64,000 bases of DNA, from NCBI RefSeq assembly GCF_000004195.4, contig NC_030677.2, forward strand, positions 103,204,329 to 103,268,328, in the 5' to 3' direction. A program made the translations under genes and the position numbers. Origin of the DNA: Xenopus tropicalis. Lineage: Eukaryota; Chordata; Amphibia; Anura; Pipidae. The notes beneath the pieces were generated by a model. That model was given only the letters and a program-made list of their open reading frames with translations. It ran no database searches and was not told the DNA's origin. Numbering within the stretch: position 1 is the first letter of the stretch; each line of letters starts with the position of its first letter. This document shows, in pieces, positions 40,100-51,725 of the stretch.

Positions 40100-43000
40100 A
40101 CTGATGTCCCATTTATAGATAATTTTACTACCAATATAAAAAACAGCTATGGGTCCTTATAAGATTTTAGGGGTTACTGGCAAAAAAGGGTCTCCCTGAC
40201 TATGCTGTCATTTGAAATTTGTTGATTTGTATAGTGTGTGTTTTGTAGCACCTACCTACAGCAGAAGTATAACCAGATACTATGGAATTCTGTTTGCAGG
40301 CAGTCCTAGGATCTTGTAGTCTGTGTAGACATTCTCATATGATTTTATATAGTGAAAGTAGATCATCTGGATATAGGCTAAAGGTTATCTGTGCTGTTAG
40401 TGAATTTCTGTTTATTTTTCCAATAGATACAGTAAGGAAATACCGTGCAGTGTGAGTGTTGTAGAGAACAGCTCCATGTCTGCTAAATAATATATTCATA
40501 GACATTTTTGGAAACATTTTAAAAACTGTGTTTGTTTATCCCATTCTGTTCTTTGGGTCTGATGTTGTAGGTCTCCTCCTGGTTCTTTAATGAGCTGGCT
40601 TGCAGCATTGTTTTAGGAGTCAAAACCAAGAGTGCAAACACTGTTAACACCCAGACTTATGCTGCTTTTAATAGCAATTACATTTACAAATAATGTCAAC
40701 ATGTGCAATTGATGTATATTAGTTTCTTGGAATTACATATTATTTACTATGTAAAAAATAGTTTGTAGATGAGCCTTTTAAAGAGTGGTGTAACAATAGA
40801 GAAAGCAGATACTGCGATAGGGGTGGGTCCGCTGAACAGGGGGGCCTGGACCATGGGGTCTGCATCTTCTATTGTTCCATGGCCCCCTTCATTCCACCCA
40901 CTCTCTTTGGTACCCTAGCCTATAAATCCCTGCTCCCACCCATTCTTAGATAGGAGAGTGAGCAGCTATACGCGAGCAGGCCAGGAACGAGAGAGATCGG
41001 GCAGAGGGAAGGCGGCGAGGGACCTGTAGGGTTTGCTACTCTGCACCAGGCCCCTAGGAAGATTACGCCAGCTGCCTTTAAAGAAAACAAATCACATACA
41101 TAGCTGATACAGTTTAATATACAAATATATAAAATATGTCTATATTTCCTATACCTTCCAATTATCAATGTTTAGGCAAGTTCCAATTCAGGGAAGTGGT
41201 TATAGCTGATCTGATAGGTTTGAGCATAACTGGGTGTGTGCACAGCAGATCAAGGTAGGCATTCTATATTTTTAGCTGGGGAGTGTACGTGTACTGTATA
41301 ATAAATGTTAGTTCTGGGAGTTTTATTGTAATTATATACAACATTGCTGGTAATAATTAAAACAAATGTCTTTTAATTTCCATTCACGATTATTCTATAC
41401 AAGATAAAGTTGTTTCAGTCTAAAAATGATCTGACTGTAACACTGATAATCAAACCTAATTTTCCACGAATCAGATCCCAATCATGCAGTCGATTAGCCT
41501 TTGTGATATCACTCCATCATGTGGCTAATAGATTCTGGGAATTGACTCAGGAATTACAGGGGAGATTGATTGGTTTGGCGTCTAAATGTATTTATAGTAA
41601 TTGGAGGTGTTACATGTGTTGGTAGAAGACCAACTGTTTGCAAATCTTGTTACAGAATCTAACAGGGCTATAAGTAATACACATAAACCATTGCCTTCTA
41701 GAATGCTTAGATATTATTCTAAAATGAATCTTCTTAATTTTTATATATTAAAAATCCCAAGGAATATAAAATTGTCTTTTTGTTATGTTTAAAGTACGAA
41801 AATCCAACCCCTACTGGGTTATATGCCTTTCAACCATACTCCTCTGTTTATTAATAGCAGCCTGCCACAAGGCTTTATTTTATCCTGTCGGGTTCTCACC
41901 AATGTTTATCATAGTAACGGCAGATGGCTTTTATCATTAACATTAGTTATGTAAGAGGAGATATATTTATGCATATTTAGAAGATTGGAATAAACTGGGA
42001 TGGTATACGAAAGCATATCATTCAAGTATATATAGCAATCAAATCATAATCCCAATTAATGTTATGAAAATGGGGACAGTTATGAAACTGAAAATCCTAT
42101 ATAATTCAAGGCATAAAGAAAGCAAAATAGCAAAATTTCTAAAAATAACCATTTTAAAAGATGGAAATCTGTCAGTTACCATACAACAACATTTAAAAGA
42201 AGACTGCAAATATGTATGATAATAATGTAAATTATGCAAATATACAAACATTGCTGTTCTCCAGTTCTTTATATGTACATTTTGAATAATGTATATAACT
42301 TGGCACATTTATAACAAAGAAGTATAACAGTGGCAGTCATGAGGGGTCATTTCCATCTGGTACAACAATTGCATGCCGGCAAATTTCCCTGCAGTCAGTT
42401 GAGCATTAAACCCCATTCATTAAAGGTACTTGCATGAATATGCACAGTCACATGGGAACCCATAAAAGAAGAAGGGATTTTTAGTGAAAAACAAGTAGCA
42501 GGAGAAGGAAAGAATAGAAGGAATACCTTAAATAGAAACACTATAACCAACTGTCAGAATTATACAGCTAAATTATCATTGACTGAGTTTGACTGAGTTG
42601 TGAGATATCTTAATAAATATCCAAAAGGTCAATATTTGTACCCTTATTAGGGCATCCTATTGCAGAATATTTGTATAAACAATAGCATCATACATCAACA
42701 CTTATAGCCTTCTAGCACAATTTCCAGCTTTGCAGACAACAAAATACTGACAGTTCCCCTCCTTAGTCTTTTGTTGTAACTGCCCGGACCCTGTTTTATC
42801 TTATTTTATATTGTTCTGCTTTGGCCACCTATTGAATTCTGACCTTATTTAATGTAGCTATTCAACATGAGATATAGCAGCACGTGTGCATGCATATACA
42901 GGCTGGCACAAGAATTAAGAAGGGCAAGATTAATATTTAGTGAGTGGAGCAGGGCTGTTGACAACTTTAAAGATCAGCAGCAAATTACATTTTGTTTATT

Positions 43001-43320
43001 ATGGTGGTAGCATCCGGTGTGATGATTGGTAATGTAATATATTGTGTTGAAGCGATCATCACACTGGTAGAAACAACACAATAAACAACAAATGAGCATG
43101 AACTGCAAATTACCAGAGTTCCACTTAAATGCATGACATGTTTAGTGAGTAATTTAGACTTTTGGAGGAATTACCTTTAAAGAATGGGCATATAAAGGCA
43201 TTTTATTTTGCTTCAATTTCAGTTTCATGAACAGACACTTTTTAGTACAGCATAGCATAAGTATCCAAAGTAACAGCTGCTCAAAATTATTGTCATACTA
43301 TGACAAACAGTCGTTTATTC
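40100..43320. other. intergenic DNA without recognised features
   Basis: About 3.2 kb, AT-rich. I saw no gene-like reading frame with splice sites and no bounded transposon. Confidence 0.4.
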
Positions 43321-43325
43321 AATTG

Positions 43326-43380
43326 GACAGGTTAGAAAATTTAGGTTGGATAAGGATAAAATCTGCGCATGTATTGTGTA
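43326..43380. repeat. small fragment of GCCATACAC-family MITE
   Basis: GGACAGGTTAGAAAATTTAG matches the internal GGGCAGGTTAGAAAATC block of 29409-29625. Confidence 0.45.
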
Positions 43381-43611
43381 TTTGAAAATATCCTTGAGGG
43401 ACCTACAATGGAAGTCACTTTTGTACAATTGGTGTCTACAAACATGCTTAGAACATCCTCCAATTTTTTATTTTTAGGGCGGGCTTTATCTTACAATTTC
43501 AGTTTGAATGTTAGCTTTAGATTGTTGCATTTAAATGTACGACCAATATCCGAACTCTCGTCAGAAAAAGACTAAAATCTATGGTCACCTTTATAGTGCC
43601 AGGATGACTAC

Positions 43612-43812
43612 CAAGTATCCAGGGTCAGACTGGGAGGTGCACGGCCCACCGGGGCTGCTCCCCTATGGGCCCCTGCACCTCCCAAGGAGCCCCTGCAGTG
43701 ACCTTCACACCCCCCACAGGGGCCCCCATGACCCATCTGCCCCCCACCAGGGCCGGGACCCAACAGGTTTTTTCCTGGTGCCTCGGCAGCCCAGTCCGAC
43801 CCTGCAAGAATC
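43612..43812. mobile_element. hAT-like MITE (CAGGGTCAGACTGGG family)
   Basis: CAGGGTCAGACTGGG at 43620 and CCCAGTCCGACCCTG ending 43804 are inverted ends of a 185-bp GC-rich element. The flanks CAAGTATC and CAAGAATC are an 8-bp target duplication with one mismatch. A related right end lies at 61120-61146. Confidence 0.82.
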
Positions 43813-43839
43813 ATGTAATTTAGGTGCTGGTATATTGTA

Positions 43840-46230
43840 GAAAGAAAGCTTACTAAGGTTACCAGTTACTTAAGGTGATCTGTGAACACAGCACTAGGGC
43901 AGTTCCTTTCCACCAAGGTGGCAGAATACCAGTGAATAAAAGAGTACAAGTATAGAAGTTGGTGCTTGGGTCAACTGGTTGGGACAAATGGAGAACGCCC
44001 TTCTCACAAAGGAATCTGACTTTCATTGATGGATGGACTTCATTAGATTAACTAATGAACTCTTTCCAGAAGCAGGGCAGGTAGGTAATAGGACACTAAA
44101 AAAAGTTGTCACTGTTTCTCCCACTGGGGTATGGAATGGCAGGGGTCGGAAACCTAATGGGTATAAATATTTAACGTGATCATTCTGTGATCATTTAAAA
44201 TCATGTAAGGTGAGATCCCTATTCATCATTTTATCTGGCTATTTTCTAATTGTTTATGTGTGAATTTCTGATATCATTCAGTCATAAGGCTGCAATAATA
44301 TAAGTCATTCATTAGGATGTACTTATGGAATACTAAAGAAATGATACTTGTGCATAACAACAAATCAGATTTTATAATTAAACCTTAAACTGGAATGTTG
44401 TTTTCCTTTTGTTCTCTTTTTTAGCCAGTGTGGTTTCTTTTAAAGAGAAATGCTCTGAAGTGGCATTGCACCTTATATTCCAGCAGTCATGTCCCAGTAC
44501 TTTATACAGAGCATTTTATGAAGCTGTATTATTCTTTTATTGGTAGCTAAGTGGTTGTGGCTTGGAATGCTTTTCTTTTCAAACTTTTCCTCTGCCAAAG
44601 AATCTAATCATAGTTTTGCAGAGTGTACTTGTTGTCTGGTCCATCTCTATCTGAAGCTCCTGCCCTCCCATGATTAGCTCTTTAGCTTGCCAACAGTTTT
44701 TTTGATGTGCTTCCAGGCACTGCTCTGTGGTCGGGTACAGTTGACATTGCATATATGATTTAAGACTTAAATTCTGTAAAATGTACCCCTCTGATAGTCT
44801 GTATTCTGAATTACACAGCTTCCTTTGAGATATATGGAAGTATTATTAGATCACAGAGAAAAATGATGTGGCTTGCCCTTGTTTTGAACATTTCACTATT
44901 ATTTGTTTGCAGTTATACCAAATTCTGAGTGACTGGCAGCCAACCTTGCCATTACCTCCCCGTGCCATGGGCTTTCAGAGAATATAAAAAACTTTAAAAA
45001 CTTATTTTGAGAACATTTAGCAGGTTGGTGATTACCATCTCTGGGGTTTACCTATAAACTGGCATGTCCCAATGATTTTAGCTTTTAGCTCTTTTATTAT
45101 CCATTAACCAGCAATCACTATGATACCTGTATTCCAGTTTTCTGAATAATGGTCAAAGTGCAAAGAACAGGAGGACGGGAAGCCCTGGAATTTTTACCTG
45201 CCTTGAGGAGATGTAACATCCAGGGCTGCCTTGCAGTGTTGTACCTACACAACTAACTTGCACCTAGTAAATCAGATGCCAACATGACAAGCATAGCCAG
45301 AAATGATGCAATTCTTACCCTCACTGATGCCAGCATAAAGCAAATGTAATTTGCCAACATAGACTCTAATTTACATCAAGTTTGCCTATTTACTTAGCCA
45401 GTATTTTAACCGGATATGGAAAACATTCCTACCAGTTTTTAAACGTAACTATAATTATATAGGACTATATATACTAATACATAAGAGCCATGAGTATAGT
45501 GCAAATTATGTGTTTAGCACTGTTTAGATGTATATCTCATATCGCCATTCAGCGTTTTTAGGTTGGTGCACCAGATTTACCATCCCCGCTTCAGAGTAAA
45601 TGTCATACAAAATTGCCAGGAAATCTCTAGAGCTAATAGAGATTTTATTGGCAGTTATGTCAGGCACATAATTCCAACATGATTCGGCTCTTAGCTTAAT
45701 GTGTCTGTCCTGGTATTTTCTATTTCTCAGAGGAGTAGTCTCTGTAAACATGCCCTATTTAACTCTGTGACAGCTTCAATTCAAGCTACAGAATATACCC
45801 CCTAATAGCATGAAAACTGATTCTAGTTGTTTAACAAAAACTGTCAAAATTAACACCAGCCTGAAAAATATTAAAGGGCAAGTTCACCTATTATTAACTT
45901 TTAATGTCATAGATTGGCCTATTCTAATGATGTTTTTTTTTCAATATTTAAGTTGCATACTATAAAGTTGAATCCCAGTCCAGACCTAATCCCTAACAGC
46001 CAGATAGCAGCTAAAATTCTAAGGGAAAATGTTGCAGAATAATATATGTAATTAATTCAATAATTATTTATAAAATATGAAATCAATACTAATTGCAAAT
46101 TGTTTTATAATATTACTATCTACTTCATACCAAAAGATAATGTTACGGCGATTCAACTCTGAAACTGTATTTTAAATACCTTGCCAGGGAAGTTTCAGTT
46201 GATATTTGATCAGATCTCTTAATTACTATA
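43840..46230. other. intergenic DNA without recognised features
   Basis: About 2.4 kb of apparently unique AT-rich sequence with no supported gene or bounded repeat. Confidence 0.4.
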
Positions 46231-46233
46231 CAA

Positions 46234-46587
46234 TAAGGGGCAGATTTATCAACATTGGGACTTTAGTGATTTTATCATTTTTTGAAACAACAAAAAAAAA
46301 AAATACTAAAACCATGCACGTCTAGTTATTATTAAAAATTCAAACATAAAAAGCACACATTTTTTGAAGAATTTGTGCGAATTTATGAAGGAAAAAAAAA
46401 ACAAAACCTCTAAAACCATGAATTAAAGATTATTACAGTTTGCCTAGGACAGCTCCCATTGACTTCTACATGACCTCAACAGCATTTAGTTTTGCTTAAT
46501 GAATCAAAAATTTCTCCACAATATTTAGCACTAAAAACCACGGTTCATTAAAAAAAACAAACTGAACATTAGTAAATGGGCCCCTTA
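46234..46587. mobile_element. MITE with GGGGCAGATTTATC/AAATGGGCCCC ends
   Basis: TAA at 46234-46236 and TTA at 46585-46587 flank a 348-bp element whose ends and A-rich interior relate it to 158-389 and 62617-63084. A short piece of another MITE follows at 46610-46700. Confidence 0.75.
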
Positions 46588-46934
46588 GAGTCATTCTGAG
46601 AGACTACTACGGACAACTAATCTCCCGAAATGTGGGGAGGCATGCACATCGCCTGAAGTTTTCTCGTGGCTAGGGGACACAGGGGCACATTTACATATAC
46701 ACACAATTCAGCTAGCTGCAGAATATACTGGCAATGTTCAATCTGGCTTAACATAATAAAAACTGAAACTATAAAAATTGCTGCTAAAAACTGTGTAGAG
46801 AATGGAAAAGTAAATTTGTTTGCTATTTAAAGAGAAATCATTTTTCTGTTTTTCCCGGTATACAGCACATTAAGGGAAAGCTGTTTTCATACATTCCCTT
46901 ATAGGGAAAATAGAGCAGAAAACGTCTTTTACCT

Positions 46935-47277
46935 TTAGGGCTCTGGCACACGGGGGAGATTAGTCGCCCGCGATTAACTCCCTGTTCGCGGGCGACTAAT
47001 CTCCCCGAGTTGCCTACCCCTGCCATCCCACCGGCGAACATGTAAGTCGCCGGCGGGATGGCAGACGCGGCGGGGCGATTTGCGGAAATCGCCGAAAAAG
47101 CCTCGCGAGTCTTTTTCGGCGATTTGTGCAAAATCGCGCCGCCGCGTCTGCCATCCCGCCGGCGACTTACATGTTCGCCGGTGGGACGGCAGGGGTAGGC
47201 AACTCGGGGAGATTAGTCGCCCGCGAACAGGGAGTTAATCGCGGGCGACTAATCTCCCCCGTGTGCCAGAGCCCTTA
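46935..47277. mobile_element. young near-perfect palindromic MITE
   Basis: TTA at 46935-46937 and 47275-47277 flank a 337-bp element starting GGGCTCTGGCACACGGGGGA and ending with its complement. The arms, about 163 bases each, differ at only a handful of positions. Each arm itself contains a hairpin (GATTAGTCGCCCGCG and CGCGGGCGACTAATC). The TTA duplication points to the PIF/Harbinger superfamily. Confidence 0.9.
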
Positions 47278-47458
47278 GCCTTTTATGCCCGTATATATGC
47301 CTACTTTGGCACAAAATGGCACTAAGCAACTAAGTCTAAACCTTTTAGGGCCAATCTTATTTTAAACCTTTGGATAGGCATTACTTTAGATATATACTTA
47401 AGATTGTACATTTTGTGGGGTAGGGATCTCCTTCCTCTTGTCTCTTATGACACTTAGC

Positions 47459-47789
47459 TCTTAAACCAGGGGTTCTCAAACTTTTTAAACGGGGCCAGTT
47501 CATGGTCCCTCAGACTGTTGGGGGGCCGGATTATATTTGTCAAACTATGGTCTACTCCCGCTGCCTGCACATCCCTCTCTGCTGCGTCTTCAAACTACGG
47601 CCTGCTCCTGCTGCATCCTCAAACTATGTCCCGATCCCTGCTGCGTTCTCCTGCTTCCCCTCTCCCCGCTGAGTCCTCCCAGGCAGACAGGTAGTAGCCA
47701 AGGGTGAGGACGCAGCAGGGGCCGGGTAAATTACCTTGGGGGGCCGGATCCAGCCCCCGGGTCGTAGTTTGAGGATTCCTGTCTTAAAC
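47459..47789. mobile_element. hAT-like MITE with perfect 8-bp target duplication
   Basis: TCTTAAAC at 47459-47466 and 47782-47789 flanks a 315-bp element, CAGGGGTTCTCAAACT to AGTTTGAGGATTCCTG. The interior is GC-rich (GGGGGCCGGAT; CAGCCCCCGGGTCGTAG). Confidence 0.88.
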
Positions 47790-48774
47790 AGTGGTTCACT
47801 TCTAAGCAACTTTTCAACTGGTCTTCATTATTTATTTTGTATGTTTATTTATTTTCATTAATTGCGTTCTTCTTCTGACTCTTTGCAGCTTTCAAATGGG
47901 GGTCACTGACCCCAGCAGCCAAAAACATTTTGCTCTAGATAGCATTCTAGATAACAGATCTATATTAACATATATTAAATACAAAATTCTTATTCAACTG
48001 GTATGTTTTGTTTATTCTAGATGAGAAATAAATCAAGGCATGGGTCATTTTGTAGCTCTGCTTGGCAGTCAGTACATTGCAGAGATTCTTAAAGTAGGAA
48101 GGGAGGCTGACATTAGAATGTCACATTCCTGACTACAGTGTGTTTAAATGAAGCATAACGCACTACACCTAACATACATAGCATGGAAAATGGTCATAAT
48201 TGCATTTTGAAATGTGTTTACCACTGGGCAACCAGGTTAATATTTATGAAAAGTGATTTTATAAGAAGTGTTTTTTTAAGATTTTCTGGAACTATTGAAT
48301 AATGACTGTTTAAGGAAGCAAGATATCTTCTTGTTCAACGTGACTTTCAGTATTTAGGGTTAATGGTCATTATACCTTTTACTTATTCTTTCAATCAAGA
48401 ATAATTTTTTGTTATTTAAGGCACTTAACAGTGCAAACAGTAAAACTGAAAGTACTTTCATTTACCAACTTTCTGGTTCTTCATAGTAATGGTAGAAAGA
48501 ACAGACTGCAGATAATCAATTTTCTCTTTTCTGGGTATTTGAGTCCTCCTTATCTGCAAACTTGACACACAGGCTGCTGCTGTGGCAGTGGGTCCTTTTT
48601 CTCATTGTCTCTATTTAAATAGATTCTCCTGACTTCAAAGGGGAGGCAGTAAGGGTTTATATCAAAAGTATATCATTTTTTTGTTAAATATATTTTTTCC
48701 TACTTTCATTTAACATTGTTGCAACTTATTTTGCTTATGTTGTGCAAAGAGATTCATAGGTGCATACTGCTCAT

Positions 48775-49640
48775 TTAAAGTGGACCTGTCACCCAGACAT
48801 AAAAAGCTGTATAATAAAAGTCATTTTCAAATTAAACAAGAAACCCAAATTCATTTTTATATTAACACATCCAAACCCATTATAAAGGCATTTAAAAATC
48901 CCAGCTGTCAATCATATATTGCCTGCCCCACCTCTTATGCATTAGTACTTTAACTTTCAATTCATCACTCACTTTCCCCCTCCCTCCTAACCATCTAATT
49001 GTGTAGCCAGTGCATGGGCCTGGGCATCTGTCCCCCATTCTGGCACATACACAAGATTTTGGGGTGATACAAAGCTTGCCTTAAAGGAAAAATAAAGTCA
49101 AAGTCACTTGGGGGTGCCAAAATGTTAGGCACCCCCAAGTGACTTTGACCGCCTACCTTTTACCCCGGGCTGGTGCCCCTGTGAGGAAGGAACAGCACCA
49201 GCCCGGGGTAGCTGCCGGCGCTTCCTTGCTGCTGATTCGCTGCGCGCGCATGCGCAGTAGAGTGAAAAGCCGAACTTAAATGTTAAAGTCAGCTTTTCAC
49301 TCTACTGCGCATGCGCCCACCGCTGGCACTCAGGAAAAGGAAGCGAGGAAGACGGAAGCGCTGCGCTCCAGGTGCCCCGGGCTGGTGCTGTTTTCTCCTA
49401 ACAGGGGCACCAGCCCGGGGTACAAGGTAAGCGGTTAAAGTCACTTGGGGGTGCCTAACATTTTGGCACCCCCAAGTGACTTTGACTTTCGTTTCCCTTT
49501 AATAACAGTGTCCACAAAATGGCACCTTCCTATTTGATGTGACTGTTTAATTCCAGGACTGAAGGAAACAAGATTTACATTACTTATATAGTGTAAGTGA
49601 AGTTTATTTTGCTTAACAAACACAATATGGTCCTCTTTAA
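48775..49640. mobile_element. T2-type MITE interrupted by a second MITE
   Basis: TTAA at 48775-48778 and 49637-49640, with ends AGTGGACCTGTCACCC and (complement) AGAGGACCATATTG. The body aligns with 22271-22753 on both sides of an inserted element at 49081-49502. Confidence 0.85.
49081..49502. mobile_element. T2-type MITE nested in another T2-type MITE
   Basis: TTAA at 49081-49084 and 49499-49502 flank a 414-bp element with ends AGGAAAAATAAAGTC and (complement) AGGGAAACGAAAGTC. It contains stacked palindromes: CACTTGGGGGTGCCAAAATG, CCCCGGGCTGGTGC, CTACTGCGCATGCGC. An older relative is at 17540-17933. Confidence 0.9.
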
Positions 49641-51725
49641 GACCATATGAGAAATATATTCACTGCATTATCAAAATTCCTAAAAAGCCACACCCTTTCT
49701 CTTACTGAAGTGAATTATGAGCCACATGTATGGATGTACAAATCACAGCTGGTCTTATCTGCCTGTTATTCAGAAAATAGAGAACTAACCCAAAGCTTTC
49801 GGCTGACTAAAACCAGACCTCTTCCGAAAAAAAAGGAGGCTGAGATGGTTTTGTTAGTAATTTTTTATATAACACAAAACAATAACATTTCACAAAGGAC
49901 TGATAAAATACAGTACAACATGTTTGGTCAGCGTCCACTCTCATAAAACAAAGACGTCGAGTTCCAGTGCTGGAGGGCAGCTTTCAAGCCAGGATGTTAA
50001 TGATTAATTGACCAGAGAGAGAGAGATTGAGAGAGCACATAATTTGCTTAACTTTGCATAAGTATAAAATATAATGAATTCCTGTTCTGCAAGTTTCCCC
50101 CCAGCACTGGTTACTGTTCATATCATATACAAATTCTTGCAAATTCAGGATGACACACAATAAATGCAATGAAGTAGAGAAGAAAAATATTTATCCATAC
50201 AAAGTATATTCATTCCATTGGTATAAATAGTTTTCTCCCTCTGTTTGTGACTGCTTTAAAAAGAACTAGAAGAATTTGTCAGGAAAGGGGCGGAGACTGT
50301 AAAATCTGTGAGATTTGGTTATATGGACATTAAAAAAGTAAAAAAAAAATGCATTTTAATATAAAATGATGATTTTTTTTCTGAGTGGGAGCCCACTCAA
50401 GTCTCTCATGTTGAAAACGAATATAACATGTCAGTAACATTGTAATAAAACCCTTTAAACTGGGTTAATTTATATCACAGAATCCACTGCAGACATTTAG
50501 GTTGATGTGACAGATAATCAAGTTCCATGGCCGTGTCATGTTTTCCATGCCTTCAGGTAAACCTGCAGACCAAATGATAAAATTATTATTAGACAGAAAC
50601 TACAGCAAGAATAAAAGCAGTTTATAAGCAGTTAGATAATTTTTTGTAAAATAAGTAGATATAAATATGTGAAACTCTACATTACGGATAATCATGTGAG
50701 GGAGAATAACATTTTCTCACTAATAATTATGCTGACAGACTAAGAGTCCTGCTCAGGGATTTCGAGTATTTGTTCCAGTATTGTTCTGTCTTGTTTCACA
50801 ATAAATAACCCAGCAATCACTGAAGCCTGTTTTATGGATCACAAAGCAATTAAAAGGTTTAGCAGCAAAGGAAATATGTGCCCAAGGCCAACAATTCACT
50901 GCTATTCTCAAATTTCAGGAAGTCAAGCCATCCAAAATGTTTGCTCCACTTGTGATCAACAGTAAGAACACTACAGATAAAGTTTAATATTTTTTTTCCA
51001 TTTTGTCAAGTAGTTATAATGTAGAATCATATGCCAGATGGAGGGCTTCCCTATCATGTATAAATGCTATTACAAACTCTTTTTATGTATCTTGTTCACT
51101 TAGATTGTAAGCTCTACGGTGCAGGGACCTCATGGCTCTTGTTCCTTTGTCACTTAGTTCCTAGTCTTTATTGTAACTGTACTCTATATTTATTTATATT
51201 TATAATTGTAATTACCCCGTTAGTTCTATTTTACAGCTGTACAGTGCTGCACACATAAATAGAGCTAAATAAAAATATACATATATCATTCTGCATTAAT
51301 TGCATAGATACCACAAAGCAAAAATGTTTCTTTCCCAGCACTCACTGTTCTACTAAAGCTGTGTGCTGTGACCATTTTAAATTCAAGAAATGACCCTAGA
51401 AAGAAAGACTGACGCTGTAGTAAAGTGTACAGTATTCTATTTAGCCTAGGAGTACATTTCTTCTTTCCTGAAAGGGTTATGTAGAAACAAGAAAGATCAT
51501 TTGCTCCAGGGCTAATAACCTATTAGATGTTTGCTTTCAAACAGCCGACCTGCAAATACCTGTTTTTGGTTCCTATGTGTCACTATTGGCTTATATTTTA
51601 ATCACTTAAAAACTTAATTTTAATGTTTTATTTAATTTTTCTTTTGTCTTCTACAGAAAAACAATACTTTTTTGCTCAATATAAATTTAATTTGGAGTGT
51701 TACTTACTTTATTTAACTTTCTTGC
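49640..51725 (-). other. enc3 downstream region, probable 3' UTR in part
   Basis: The DNA downstream of the enc3 stop (towards lower coordinates) holds candidate AATAAA signals on the minus strand at 51713-51708 (probably too close to the stop) and at 51632-51627. The stretch contains one SINE-tail-like piece (51080-51285) and is otherwise unique. The true cleavage site cannot be placed by eye. Confidence 0.35.
51080..51285 (+). repeat. SINE/L2-type tail
   Basis: TTAGATTGTAAGCTCTACGG and GCAGGGACCTCATG, then ACAGTGCTGCACACATAAAT and AGCTAAATAAA, correspond to the familiar 3' portion of L2-tailed vertebrate SINEs. It lies in the probable enc3 3' UTR, in the opposite orientation to the gene. 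Confidence 0.6.

Noticed and set aside
43535..43840. Proline-rich 101-codon frame
   Set aside because: It lies within a GC-rich hAT-like MITE.
46935..47277. microRNA gene or CRISPR-like repeat
   Set aside because: The hairpin is too long and is a bounded transposon with a TTA target duplication.
49085..49498. CpG-island promoter
   Set aside because: The GC-rich stretch is the interior of a T2-type MITE, and no gene starts there.
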